A stretch of DNA of 64,000 nucleotides from Ensifer canadensis (GCF_017488845.2 NZ_CP083370.1:2046001-2110000); one strand, 5' to 3'. Counted from the stretch's first letter, positions 51,331 through 62,238 are shown. The notes: generated by a model from the letters alone, not told the origin. Made by a program: numbers and translations.

Positions 51331-53355
51331 ATGCGTGCCGGAGAGCAGGATCGCCGCGACGGCTTGAAGCCCGGCAATCGCTTCCTCGGCCGCGTCGTCG
51401 CGTGCAGCGGTTCGCGCGCAACCATTGCTGCCGTCGCGGAAAAGGGCGAAACCTCGCTGACGGAACTCTGGTCGGTCGGCCGGCTGATCTCGATCACGGT
51501 CGGAAGAAACCGTGTGGTTGCCCTCGTCTATTCCATGCAGACGGCCAGCAGCGAATGGGGCGAAGACACCGACAACACCTTCCGCATCGAGGTCGAGCTG
51601 ATGGGAGAAGTCCATGTCGGCCCCGGAGGCCGTGAGGAGTTTTCCGCCGGCATCAGCGTGTATCCCTACCTTGGTGCGGTCGCCCATCGCATTCGCACCG
51701 CCGATCTCGCCCGCATCTACGATTCCGGCCAGGACGATTGCTGCATCATCGGCAAGCTGACCCAGGACGAAAGCCTCGACGCGACGATCCATGTGCCGTC
51801 GATGCTGGCCAAGCATTTCGCCATCGTCGGCACCACGGGTGTCGGCAAGTCGACCGCCGTGACGCTGCTGCTCAACAAGGCGATTGCCGCCGATCCGAAA
51901 CTGCGCGTGCTGATCCTCGACCCGCACAACGAATTTGCCGCCGCCTTCCCGGAACTTGCTGTCGTCATCGACCCCGATACGCTTGACCTGCCGTTCTGGT
52001 TCTTCCGGCTGGAGGAGTTCGCCGAGGTCATTTTCCGTGGCCGTCCCGCCATCCCCGAAGAACTCGACATCCTGCGCGACGTCATTCCCGACGCCAAGAA
52101 AGCCTTCAAGGGCAGCGCCGAGTCCGGCCTCGTGCGCCGCCAGACGGAAAAGAGCTCGATTACCGCCGATACCCCCGTGCCCTATCGCATCGCCGACCTC
52201 TTGGCGCTGATCGACGAGCGCATTGGCCGGCTCGAAGGGCGAAACGACAAGCCGCATCTGCGTTCGCTCAAGGTCAGGATCGTCTCGGCGATCAACGACC
52301 CGCGCTACCACTTCATGTTCTCGTCGAACACGATCTCCGACACGATCCAGGACACGATCGCCAAGGTCTTCCGCATTCCCGGCGAGGGCCGGCCGATCGC
52401 CACCTTCCAACTCGCAGGCATCCCGTCGGAAGTCGTCAATTCCGTCGCCTCGGTGCTTTGCCGCATGGCGTTCGAAATCGGCCTTTGGAGCAGTGGCGGC
52501 ATCCACATGCTGGTCGTGTGCGAAGAGGCACACCGCTATGTGCCCGCCGACCCGTCGCTCGGCTTCCTGCCGACGCGCCAGGCGATCGCCCGCATCGCCA
52601 AGGAAGGCCGAAAATACGGGGTCTCGCTCGGCATCATCACCCAGCGTCCGGGCGAACTCGACCCGACGATCCTGTCGCAGTGCTCGACGGTCTTTGCCAT
52701 GCGGCTCGCCAACGACCGCGACCAGGAGATCATCCGCTCGGCCATTCCCAACTCGTCGATCTCGACCACCAGTTTCATCTCATCGATTGGCAACGGCGAA
52801 GCCATCGCCTTCGGCGAGGCGGTCGCCGTGCCCATGCGAATGCGCTTTACCCGCGTCAACGAGGAGCGGCTGCCCCGCGCCCACGGGATTATCGACCGGG
52901 TCGACGAGGACGCGCCGCCGACCGTCGACATCCGCTCGATCGTCAACCGCATGCGGGCGATCACCGGCCCGAACATCTCGAATTTCCAGCAGAGCTATCT
53001 GGCGGCCGCCACCACCGACGAGCAGGACGAGCGGCTCTGGGCCGCAGAACTGGGCCCCGAGACCCGCGACGAACCGGCGCCTGCCGGCTTCGACGACGAT
53101 GACGTAGCGGAGATCGAGCCCTATCGCCCCGACATGCTGCCCCGCGCGCCCGAGCCCGGCAATCCGCAGCTCGAGCGTTTCAACCAGATCCGCCAGCAGC
53201 TTCTGACCGAGACACCGGAGCCGGCGGCCGGCTATCGCCCGCCGCCACCGACTGATGCCTATGCTGTCCGCCCCGCCACCGAACCGCGACGCGAAGGCTC
53301 GCTGCGCGACAGCCTGCTCAAGCGGCCGCTCGGCAGCATCATCCGCAAACCCTGA
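51331..53355 (+). CDS. HerA-like ATP-binding protein (DUF87)
   Basis: A 674-residue FtsK/HerA-type ATPase. An N-terminal beta-barrel (HAS-barrel-like, residues 15-110) precedes the motor. Walker A is GTTGVGKST at residues 167-175, Walker B is HMLVVCEEAHRYV, and GVSLGIITQRPGELDPTIL carries the sensor region. The proline-rich C-terminal tail is disordered-looking. HerA works with the nuclease NurA in archaea and with Sir2 or other partners in phage defence, but no nuclease lies beside it here. Start choice is uncertain: ATG 51331 lacks a ribosome binding site. Confidence 0.83.
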   Translation: MRAGEQDRRDGLKPGNRFLGRVVACSGSRATIAAVAEKGETSLTELWSVGRLISITVGRNRVVALVYSMQTASSEWGEDTDNTFRIEVELMGEVHVGPGGREEFSAGISVYPYLGAVAHRIRTADLARIYDSGQDDCCIIGKLTQDESLDATIHVPSMLAKHFAIVGTTGVGKSTAVTLLLNKAIAADPKLRVLILDPHNEFAAAFPELAVVIDPDTLDLPFWFFRLEEFAEVIFRGRPAIPEELDILRDVIPDAKKAFKGSAESGLVRRQTEKSSITADTPVPYRIADLLALIDERIGRLEGRNDKPHLRSLKVRIVSAINDPRYHFMFSSNTISDTIQDTIAKVFRIPGEGRPIATFQLAGIPSEVVNSVASVLCRMAFEIGLWSSGGIHMLVVCEEAHRYVPADPSLGFLPTRQAIARIAKEGRKYGVSLGIITQRPGELDPTILSQCSTVFAMRLANDRDQEIIRSAIPNSSISTTSFISSIGNGEAIAFGEAVAVPMRMRFTRVNEERLPRAHGIIDRVDEDAPPTVDIRSIVNRMRAITGPNISNFQQSYLAAATTDEQDERLWAAELGPETRDEPAPAGFDDDDVAEIEPYRPDMLPRAPEPGNPQLERFNQIRQQLLTETPEPAAGYRPPPPTDAYAVRPATEPRREGSLRDSLLKRPLGSIIRKP

Positions 53356-53624
53356 GACGCGCAGGTGCGCCTCGGCAGGCTTCGGCTCGCGCCGGCCCCT
53401 CAAGGCGTTTTCACCCTCCCCACCGGACATCAGCAGATCGGACAGACTTGTGCGCCCCCGCCGCGTGCGGCAAAAGTGCGCCCGCGTTCGCGCCAGCAAA
53501 GGCACGGGCGCGTCAAAGGAGCGGGAACCGCAGGGCCGACCTGGCCGTTCTCCAGTACGGGGCCAAGCCGACATCAAAACAGCGCCGCGGCGTGCGGCCA
53601 AAACATTCGACGCAGGAGGCAGAC

Positions 53625-54026
53625 ATGGTAGCAGCCGTCACCCCTTTCCTGATGTTCCAAGGCAGCAACAGGGCCGAGACCGCGATGGCGCTCTACGTCT
53701 CGCTGTTTCCCGATGCCGAGATCCTGTCGATCGAGCGCTATGGCCCTGGCGAACAGGGTGCCGAAGGCAGCGTCAAGGTGGCAGCCTTCCGCCTTGGCGG
53801 CCAGACGGTGAAATGCATCGACAGCCCGGTCAGCCACGCCTTCGATTTCACCCCGTCCTTCTCCTTTTTCATCGATTGCGACAGCGAGGAAGAACTCACT
53901 CGTCTTTCCACCGCTCTTGCTGAGGACGGCAAGATACTGATGCCACCGGAGGATTACGGCTTCAGCCGGCGTTTCACCTGGGTCAACGATCGCTTCGGCG
54001 TTTCCTGGCAGATCAACCTGCCCTGA
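53625..54026 (+). CDS. VOC family protein (PhnB/DUF3328-type glyoxalase fold)
   Basis: A 133-residue protein of the PhnB-like VOC group: VTPFLMFQGSNRAETAMALYVSLFPDAEILSIERYG, then GGQTVKCIDSPVSHAFDFTPSFSFFIDCDSEEEL and a C-terminal RRFTWVNDRFGVSWQINLP. This pattern (F-Q-G-x-AEEAM...FTPAxSFF..W) marks a group often mis-named as 3-demethylubiquinone methyltransferase. Ligand unknown. AGGAGG lies six bases before ATG 53625. It ends 29 bases from the end of the convergent Cax gene. Confidence 0.85.
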   Translation: MVAAVTPFLMFQGSNRAETAMALYVSLFPDAEILSIERYGPGEQGAEGSVKVAAFRLGGQTVKCIDSPVSHAFDFTPSFSFFIDCDSEEELTRLSTALAEDGKILMPPEDYGFSRRFTWVNDRFGVSWQINLP

Positions 54027-54055
54027 ACAGCTGGGTCCTTTGCCTGCGTGCGAGC

Positions 54056-55156
54056 TCACAAGAGCTTGGGCGGCAGCAGATACAGCGTCATGGCGAAGAT
54101 CACATAGACCATGAGCATCAGCACGCCTACGAACCACGCGGCCCGGCCGCTGGTCGTGACGATGAAGGCCGTCATGGTGGAGAGCAGCACCATGGTGACC
54201 GCACCCGGCCAGAACTGCAGGTCCATCGGCGTCGGCCCGATGACGTAGCTCAAAAGCACGAGAACGGGAGCAACGAAAAGGGCAATCTGGGCAGCACTAC
54301 CGAGCGCAATGCCGACGCTCAGGTCCAGCCGGTTTTTGCGAGCGCCGGAAAATGCCGACGCCATTTCGGCCGCCGCCCCCACCAGTGCCACGACGATAAA
54401 CCCGACGAATGCCGGCGTCATTCCGAACGTCTCGGCCGCCTGCTGCACCGATTCCACGAAGACTTCGCTGACTAGGGCGACCATGACCGTCACGGCGGCC
54501 AACGTCGCAAGCGCAACACTCAACGGCCAGGGAGCATCGTCCGAGGTGGCAGCATGCTCGACGCTGCCGAAGAATTCGCGATGGCTTTTCAGGGAGAAGA
54601 ACAAGCCCAACCCGTATGCGATGATCAGAACGATCGCCAGACCGAAGCTCAACTCCTGCATGAAGTCCGGTGCCGCTGCGAGACTATCGGCCTCGGCCAT
54701 TGCCGACGGAACGATAAGGGCGATCGTTGCCAGGAAAAGCATGCTCGTCTGCAGGCGGGCGCCGACGCGATTGTAGTCCTGAACGTGGTATTTCAGGCCG
54801 CCGAGCAGGAATGAAGCGCCCAGCATGAAAAGCGTGTTGCAGACGATGGCGCCGGCCAATGAGGCCTTCACCAGCGTGTACTGACCAAGCCGCAAGGCGG
54901 CCAGCGCAATGATAAGCTCGGTCAGATTGCCGAGTGTTGCGTTGAGAAGGCTGCCGACCGTGTCGCCCGTCCTGGCGGCGACGGCTTCGGTGGCATGGCT
55001 CAACAAAGTTGCCAACGGAATGATCGCCAAGACCGAAAGCAGGAAAAGCAGCGTGTGCGCATCGGGTGCGGCACTATGCGCCACCAGCACCAACGGCCCC
55101 AGGACCAGGAGCCAGAGGAGCGGAGTGTGCCGAATTTCGTGCCAAAGCTGGCTCAT
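54056..55156 (-). CDS. Ca2+/H+ antiporter of the Cax family
   Basis: A 366-residue cation antiporter with about ten or eleven helices. The first alpha repeat is intact (AARTGDTVGSLLNATLGNLTELIIALAAL, with GNLTE), but the second reads VVALVGAAAEMASAFSGARKN, where most CAX proteins have GNAxEH. The acidic Glu is kept while Asn and His are not. It exchanges Ca2+ or similar cations for protons at the inner membrane. GGGGG lies before ATG 55156. It follows the K+ channel gene by 61 bases, same direction. Confidence 0.85.
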   Translation of the reverse strand: MSQLWHEIRHTPLLWLLVLGPLVLVAHSAAPDAHTLLFLLSVLAIIPLATLLSHATEAVAARTGDTVGSLLNATLGNLTELIIALAALRLGQYTLVKASLAGAIVCNTLFMLGASFLLGGLKYHVQDYNRVGARLQTSMLFLATIALIVPSAMAEADSLAAAPDFMQELSFGLAIVLIIAYGLGLFFSLKSHREFFGSVEHAATSDDAPWPLSVALATLAAVTVMVALVSEVFVESVQQAAETFGMTPAFVGFIVVALVGAAAEMASAFSGARKNRLDLSVGIALGSAAQIALFVAPVLVLLSYVIGPTPMDLQFWPGAVTMVLLSTMTAFIVTTSGRAAWFVGVLMLMVYVIFAMTLYLLPPKLL

Positions 55157-55217
55157 GAGACCCCCAAATGCATCGAGGCTTCTCGACCGGAATGCGGCCG
55201 GCGACAGCAAACAAGGC

Positions 55218-55559
55218 TCAGTCTGGCGAATCTCGCCCGTTGCTATCATCGGCCGTAGTCCTCAGCGCCTGGACACTGACGGCTGCCACGAGGCCGGTGA
55301 GCACAATCCCCGTAAGACCGATAAGCAAGGCCAGCACGCGCGAAGACAAGTGGCTCGGCACCAGATCGCCGTAGCCGATGGTAAGACCGGTCACGAAGGT
55401 GAAATACAGCGTGTCCATCATCCGCCATTCCTCTATTCGCCCGATCAACAGGCCGCACCCGAGCATGATGCCAAGCATGCCGGACAGGATTGGCCAGACA
55501 ACGCCAAGCTGGCGATAGAACTCGATGAAGAAGATCCGTCTTGTGCGCTTAGTACCCAT
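55218..55559 (-). CDS. Two-TM potassium channel family protein
   Basis: A 113-residue ion channel subunit: TM1 (LGVVWPILSGMLGIMLGCGLLIG), pore helix and selectivity filter (MDTLYFTFVTGLTIGYGDLVPS) with the canonical TIGYGD, and TM2 (VLALLIGLTGIVLTGLVAAVSVQAL). It would assemble as a tetramer. There is no RCK or cyclic-nucleotide domain, so gating input is unknown. ATG 55559 has AGGG close upstream; an ATG at 55616 adds 19 residues. It is transcribed just ahead of the Cax antiporter, suggesting linked cation homeostasis. Confidence 0.87.
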   Translation of the reverse strand: MGTKRTRRIFFIEFYRQLGVVWPILSGMLGIMLGCGLLIGRIEEWRMMDTLYFTFVTGLTIGYGDLVPSHLSSRVLALLIGLTGIVLTGLVAAVSVQALRTTADDSNGRDSPD

Positions 55560-55718
55560 CGGACCCTGCCCGAGAAACGAAAGCCGCCATCCCCATGATG
55601 GCCGCCTGAAAGACATTTCCAGATAATGCCGACGACCAGATTACCCCTGCAGTCCAGATTACAATTTAGGGTGATCTAATGTGGAGAAATGTCAACTCTG
55701 TAACGGTAACGAGGTAGG

Positions 55719-56888
55719 TCGGCTGCCATCGAGCGGATTTTGCGGTTCCCCGACATGGATCCGAAGCTGCGGGCGATGTTCCAGAAAGTGACCAAAGGCG
55801 CTCTGTCAGGCAAAGCGGGTGAAAAAGCCGTGGAAGAGTTCAAGATCAACGGCCAGTACGTCGATACGCCGACGATCAACGGTGCACCGGGTGTTGTCGG
55901 TATTCCGTTCTTCGATAGCTACGTCGAGAAGGCCGCCGTTGGCTTCCTCGACGACGCATCCAAATCCGACAAGCCATTCTTTATCAGCGTCAACTTCATG
56001 AAGGTGCACCAGCCGAACCTGCCTGCACCGGAGTTCGAGCATAAGTCGATGTCGAAATCGAAGTATGCCGACAGCATCGTGGAACTGGACACCCGCATTG
56101 GCCGCATCATGGACAAACTCCATGAAACCGGCTTGGACAGAAATACCCTCGTGTTCTACACCACCGATAACGGCGCCTGGCAGGACGTGTACCCCGACGC
56201 CGGTTACACGCCATTCCGCGGCACCAAAGGTACCGTTCGCGAAGGCGGCAATCGCGTTCCCGCCATCGCTGTCTGGCCGGGCAAGGTCAAGCCAAACAGC
56301 AAGAACCACGATATCGTCGGCGGGCTTGATCTGATGGCGACTTTCGCCTCCGTCGCCGGCGTCGCCCTGCCGGATAAGGACCGCGAGGGCCAGCCGACCA
56401 TCTTCGACAGCTATGACATGTCGCCGATCCTGCTCGGTACGGGCAAGTCGGAACGCACGTCCTGGTTCTACTTCACCGAGAACGAACTTTCGCCCGGCGC
56501 TGCCCGCGTCGGCAATTACAAGGCGGTGTTCAATTTGCGCGGCGACGACGGTCAGTCGACGGGAGGACTGGCGGTCGATTCGAACCTTGGCTGGAAGGGC
56601 GCATCCAAATATGTCGCAACGGTCCCGCAGGTCTTCGATCTTTGGCAGGACCCGCAGGAGCGCTACGACATCTTCATGAACAACTACACGGAGCGCACCT
56701 GGACGATGGTCACCATCGGCGACGCGATCAAACAGCTGATGGAAACCTATGTAAAGTATCCGCCGCGCAAGCTGCAGAGCGCGAGCTACTCCGGTCCGAT
56801 CGAGATCTCGAAATACCAACAATTCCAGTGGCTACGCGATGAGTTGTCAAAGGACGGTTTTAGTATCCCGATGCCAACAGGCAACTGA
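55719..56888 (+). pseudogene. Arylsulfatase fragment lacking the catalytic N-terminus
   Basis: About 390 residues that align by eye with the middle and C-terminal part of an arylsulfatase: FFDSYVEKAAVGFLDDASKSDKPFFISVNFMKVHQP, then DKLHETGLDRNTLVFYTTDNGAWQDVYPDAGYTPFRGTKGTVREGGNRVPAIAVWPG, and the tail domain. The formylglycine CxPSR motif and the first metal Asp pair are missing, and a stop lies in frame 10 codons before the fragment. The homologous frame seems to start near 55719. A protein from 55755 could still be made but should not be an active sulfatase. It is not a copy of the 48673 gene. Confidence 0.75.
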
Positions 56889-56970
56889 TCACCTATCCCG
56901 AAGGTGGTCGCCCGCATAGCCGCGCCGTCGACCGCGGCGCGTCTTGACCACGACACTTCCGCACCAAACG

Positions 56971-56998
56971 ACAAAGCCGCCGAGAATGGCGGCTTTGT
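56971..56998. terminator. Bidirectional intrinsic terminator
   Basis: ACAAAGCCGCC and GGCGGCTTTGT form a perfect 11-bp stem with a 6-base loop and short A/T flanks on each strand. It lies between the convergent sulfatase fragment and miaA. Confidence 0.75.
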
Positions 56999-57054
56999 CC
57001 TGCAAGTCTGAATTTTACACATCGTTATCCGGTGGTGCGATCGCCCGCCGGAAC

Positions 57055-57966
57055 TCAAATAGCCTCGGCAGCATTCTCGATGCGCTGCCAGCTGTCGTCG
57101 AGCTGGTTGCGAAACCAGGTCATCTGCCGCTTGGCATATTGCCGGGTTGCGGCGGCGCCGGTCTCGATCACCTCGGCCTCATCGATCTCGCCGCGCAGGA
57201 GCGCGGCAATCTGGCTGACGCCGATCGCCTTCATCACGGGCATGGCCGGATCGAGGTTCATCGCCAAGAGCGCACGCACCTCGTCGATCGCCCCACCGGA
57301 GAGCATCATACCGAAGCGGCGGTTGATGCGATCGTGCAGCACCTTGCGATCCGGCAGCACGACAAGCTTTCGCGCCCGTTGCGGATCGATGATCTCAGGG
57401 CCGCTCTTCTGCTGGTAGAGGCGGATCGACTGGCCGGTCGCCTCCACCACTTCGAGCGCGCGCACGATACGCTGGCCGTCGCCGGGCTTCAGCGTCTCTG
57501 CCGTCTGCGGGTCGCGCGCGGCAAGCTCGGCATGCAGCCCATCCGGCCCCTCTTGCATCAGCCGCTCGCGCAGCCGCTCGCGAATGGCGGCCGGAATTTC
57601 GGGCATGTCGGCAAGCCCGCCGGTCAACGCCTTGAAGTAGAGCCCGGTGCCGCCGACGAAGACCGGCAACCGGCCGGTCTTGCGCAGCGTGGCGACGAGC
57701 GCTTGCGCCTCGCGCAGCCACGCCCCGGTCGAATAGGCCTGACCGGCAGGCATATGGCCGTAGAGACGGTGTTCGACGCCACCCATATCGGCCTCGTCAG
57801 GGCGCGCGGTCAGCACCCGCAAAGTGTCATAGACCTGCATGCTGTCGGCGTTGATGACCACGCCGTCATGCCGGCGCGCCAATTCGACCGCAAGCGCGGA
57901 CTTGCCGCTGGCGGTCGGCCCGGTTATCAGGATCGCGTCCGTATCGGTTTCAAGGTTGTTGTCCAT
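57055..57966 (-). CDS. miaA: tRNA dimethylallyltransferase MiaA
   Basis: A 303-residue enzyme that adds the dimethylallyl group to A37 of tRNAs reading UNN codons. It has the P-loop ILITGPTASGKSALAVELA, the DSMQVYDTLRVLTARP tRNA/substrate region, GGTGLYFKALTGGL and the C-terminal RQYAKRQMTWFRNQ. ATG 57966 begins MDNNLETD just before the P-loop, with GAG four bases upstream; a start nine codons earlier is possible. The start codon overlaps that of the divergent serB within CCATGG. Confidence 0.95.
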   Translation of the reverse strand: MDNNLETDTDAILITGPTASGKSALAVELARRHDGVVINADSMQVYDTLRVLTARPDEADMGGVEHRLYGHMPAGQAYSTGAWLREAQALVATLRKTGRLPVFVGGTGLYFKALTGGLADMPEIPAAIRERLRERLMQEGPDGLHAELAARDPQTAETLKPGDGQRIVRALEVVEATGQSIRLYQQKSGPEIIDPQRARKLVVLPDRKVLHDRINRRFGMMLSGGAIDEVRALLAMNLDPAMPVMKAIGVSQIAALLRGEIDEAEVIETGAAATRQYAKRQMTWFRNQLDDSWQRIENAAEAI

Positions 57967-58852
57967 GGCTCTCGTTGCCACGCTTATCGCCAATCCGTCA
58001 AATCCTGTTCTGACGCCAGCGCTCGCGGAAGCCGCCGCTGACGCCGTTAGGGCATCCGGTCTCTACTGGCTCGCCGACGGCGTCGCCTGCGACCTGGCGC
58101 TCACCGACGGCACGGACCCCTTTGCCGCCGAGGCGGCGCTGCGCGGCGCGCTGAACGGAACGCCTGTCGATGTCGCCGTCCAGGACGCCGACACCAGGCG
58201 CAAGAAGCTTCTGATCGCCGACATGGACTCCACCATGATCGGCCAGGAATGCATCGACGAACTTGCCGCCGAAGTCGGCCTCAAGGACAAGGTTGCCGCC
58301 ATCACCGCCCGCGCCATGAACGGCGAGATCGCCTTCGAGCCGGCGCTGATCGAGCGCGTCGCGCTGCTGAAGGGCCTGCCTTCGAGCGTCGTAGGCGATG
58401 TCATCGCCAGGCGCATCACGCTGACGCCGGGCGGCCCTGAGCTGATCGCCACGATGAAGGCGAAGGGCTACTACACCGCCCTCATCTCCGGCGGCTTCAC
58501 CGTGTTTACCGGCCCGGTCGCCGACATGCTCGGCTTCCAGGAAAACCGCGCCAATACGCTGATCGAGAAGGACGGCACGCTGACCGGCGAGGTCGCCGAA
58601 CCGATCCTCGGCAAACAGGCCAAGGTCGATGCGCTCATCGACATTGCCGGCCGCCTCGGCATTTCGACCGACGAGGCGCTTGCCGTCGGCGACGGCGCCA
58701 ACGATCTCGGCATGCTGCAGCTCGCCGGCACCGGCGTTGCGCTGCACGCCAAGCCCGTGGTCGCCGAACAGGCGAAGGTCCGCATCGACCATGGCGACCT
58801 CACGGCCCTTCTCTATCTGCAGGGCTATCGAAAGACCGATTTCGTCAGATGA
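57965..58852 (+). CDS. serB: Phosphoserine phosphatase SerB
   Basis: A 295-residue HAD-superfamily enzyme, the last step of serine synthesis. Motif I is LLIADMDSTMIGQECIDELA (DMDST nucleophile region), motif II TALISGGFTVFTGPVA, motif III with Lys in ILGKQAKVDAL and motif IV AVGDGANDLGML. The N-terminal 80 residues are a short ACT-like extension. AAGG lies upstream of the ATG. It overlaps the start codon of divergent miaA and the following GNAT gene (ATGA). Confidence 0.95.
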   Translation: MALVATLIANPSNPVLTPALAEAAADAVRASGLYWLADGVACDLALTDGTDPFAAEAALRGALNGTPVDVAVQDADTRRKKLLIADMDSTMIGQECIDELAAEVGLKDKVAAITARAMNGEIAFEPALIERVALLKGLPSSVVGDVIARRITLTPGGPELIATMKAKGYYTALISGGFTVFTGPVADMLGFQENRANTLIEKDGTLTGEVAEPILGKQAKVDALIDIAGRLGISTDEALAVGDGANDLGMLQLAGTGVALHAKPVVAEQAKVRIDHGDLTALLYLQGYRKTDFVR

Positions 58853-59424
58853 TCGTTTCCGAGACCGAACGCCTGCGCATCCGCGCCTGGAAGGAGGCCG
58901 ACCGCGATCTCTTCTTCGAGATCAACAATGATGCCGAGGTGATGGCGTTCTTCCCCCATCGCCGCAACCGGGAGGAAACCGACGCGCTGTTCGACCGCGT
59001 CGGCCAGGGCATCGCCGAAACGGGGCTCGGCTTCTTCGCTGTCGCGCTGAAAAAAGACGACCGGCCGATCGGCTTCTGCGGCCTCGCCTATACCGACCTC
59101 GAGCCCCACCTGCCGAAAGGCACCGTCGAGATCGGCTGGCGGCTCGCCGCCCCCTTCTGGGGCAAGGGCTATATCACCGAGGCAGCGTCCGACCTCCTGC
59201 GCTACGGCTTCGACGAAAAAGGCCTTCGCGAAATCGTCTCCTTCGCCGTCCCCGACAACACACGCTCGACGGCGGTGATGGCGCGCCTTGGAATGCACCG
59301 CGACCCCGCACGCGACTTCAACCACCCGCGCATCCCCGCCGACAAACCGCAGCTCGTTCGCCACGTGCTCTACGCAATCACCCGGGCGGAATGGCAGGCA
59401 CAGCGGGCGAAGGACGTGGCGTGA
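58849..59424 (+). CDS. RimJ/RimL-type GNAT acetyltransferase
   Basis: A 191-residue GNAT of the N-terminal-protein acetyltransferase-like group: SETERLRIRAWKEADRDLFFEINNDAEVMAFFPHRRN at the start, IGWRLAAPFWGKGYITEAASDLLRYGFDEKGL as the acetyl-CoA pyrophosphate region, and VPDNTRSTAVMARLGMHRDPARDFNHPRI at the end. The substrate may be a protein amino terminus or a small molecule. The ATGA overlap with serB shows translational coupling, but no functional link to serine synthesis is evident. Confidence 0.88.
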   Translation: MIVSETERLRIRAWKEADRDLFFEINNDAEVMAFFPHRRNREETDALFDRVGQGIAETGLGFFAVALKKDDRPIGFCGLAYTDLEPHLPKGTVEIGWRLAAPFWGKGYITEAASDLLRYGFDEKGLREIVSFAVPDNTRSTAVMARLGMHRDPARDFNHPRIPADKPQLVRHVLYAITRAEWQAQRAKDVA

Positions 59425-59499
59425 AAGCGCCGCGGCGCCGGTAAACGGCGGCTTGCGGGTTCATCCGTCAGCCGCTTGCAGTTCATGACGCTGCGCTTG

Positions 59500-59657
59500 C
59501 CCCTCACTGTCCTGCCGGACATCTCTCCCCGCCAGCGGGGAGAGATGCGCAAGCCGAACCCTCTTCGCCAATCCGCAACGTTTGCGCGTTGTCAGTCCGG
59601 TCACATCCGAGCCTGCTCCCCGCAGGCGGCGAGAAGGTGCCAGCAGGCGGATGAGGG
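59500..59657. repeat. Two CCCCTC...GGGGAG repeats in opposite orientation
   Basis: 59500-59547 reads CCCCTCACTGTCCTGCCGG then CTCTCCCCGC/GCGGGGAGAG. 59614-59657 reads CTCCCCGCAGGCGGCGAGAAGG then CGGATGAGGGG, that is, the reverse orientation of the family at 34179. Together they fill the gap after the GNAT gene. Confidence 0.75.
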
Positions 59658-59696
59658 GCGACCCACCCGGAACATCTCGCAACGCCATCCGAGACG

Positions 59697-60182
59697 TCAC
59701 CCCCCGCGCCCTGCCCCCGGATAACTCCGTTCGACCCAAGTGACGAACGCCTGCGCCGCCTCTGACAAAGCGTCGAACCGCCGCGCCACGAGAAAGAAGG
59801 CGCCATAGGGCACCGAGACATCGAACGGCTGCAGCAGGCGCCCGGCCGCAAGCTCGTCGCGCACATGGTCGCGATCGACCAACCCGACGCCGTTGCCGCG
59901 CAACGCCGCCTGCAGCACCATGGCGCCATCGGTAAAGATCGCGCCCCGCTCGATGCGAACCGGTCCCGCCCCGGCAGCAGTGAACCATTGCTGCCATGCT
60001 TCGCGATTGTCCTCGTGCAGGAGCGCATGCTGCATGAGATCGACAGGCATCAACAAGGGCCTGCCGGACCGGGCAAGCTCCGGCGCGATCACCGGGATCA
60101 TCTCCACCTGCGCAAGCCGTCGCGCCTCGACGAGTGCGTTGAAATGAGGAACCAGAAAGGAGGATCCGGCCATGTACGCCAT
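59697..60182 (-). pseudogene. LysR family regulator remnant (effector-domain half)
   Basis: A 161-residue frame that matches the C-terminal half of a GcvA-like LysR effector domain: VEMIPVIAPELARSGRPLLMPVDLMQHALLHEDNREAWQQWF, GAIFTDGAMVLQAALRGNGVGLVDRDHVRDELAAGRLLQPFDV and a C-terminal YGAFFLVARRFDALSEAAQAFVTWV. The helix-turn-helix and first effector half are absent, and the sequence upstream of about 60130 does not continue in any frame. No regulator function is expected. Confidence 0.75.
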
Positions 60183-60408
60183 CCTCGAGACCCTGATCGA
60201 CGCGCTGCGCCTGATGACCTTTCAGCCCCTGCGGCACGACATACACCGCACCCGACCGGAACGGACCGCCAGCCACGGCGTGCCCTGCGCCAAAGACTGA
60301 GGGGGGGGCCGCCGCACCGCTTTCCCCAACGGCGCTGCAGGCGGTACCTCCAAGACAGCGGCCACCGCCCGTCACCACAGTGCCGGACGTAAGACAGGAC
60401 CTACCAAA

Positions 60409-60470
60409 CATGCAGCAATTCAAAGTGCGACAGCGACCTTTGCGCGTCCAATAAGACGCGCGACGCTGTA
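60409..60470 (-). repeat. RIME-like element, first hairpin only, reverse orientation
   Basis: Read on the minus strand: TACAGCGTCGCGCGTCTTAT, then GGACGCGCAAAGGTCGCTGT and CACTTTGAATTGCTGCATG. The second hairpin is missing. The remainder of 60183-60630 shows no gene. Confidence 0.75.
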
Positions 60471-60630
60471 GATCGCCCGAAGCGCCACCGCATAATACTG
60501 AGCTTCGACCGCTGCCGGTTCAAGGAAGACACCGCCTTGAATCGAAATCTCAGGGATCGGAATCAAGCCGGGAGAGAACGGCGCGATCATCCTGAAAGGA
60601 TTCAGGAAAAGGCCATCGCGCCACGCCGTC

Positions 60631-62139
<1,509 letters not shown>

Positions 62140-62238
62140 TTCGCGGAGCTCCTCACATTGTCTCGGCGGTGCGGCGCCCTTGAAGGTAGCCGCGTCATGC
62201 GATGCTCTGCAGCCCCATGCGCCCGACAAAGAGCAAGG

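Noticed and set aside
60183..60430. Continuation of the LysR gene upstream of 60182
   Set aside because: The frame stays open only in pieces, with no helix-turn-helix; it supports a truncated remnant and not an intact regulator.
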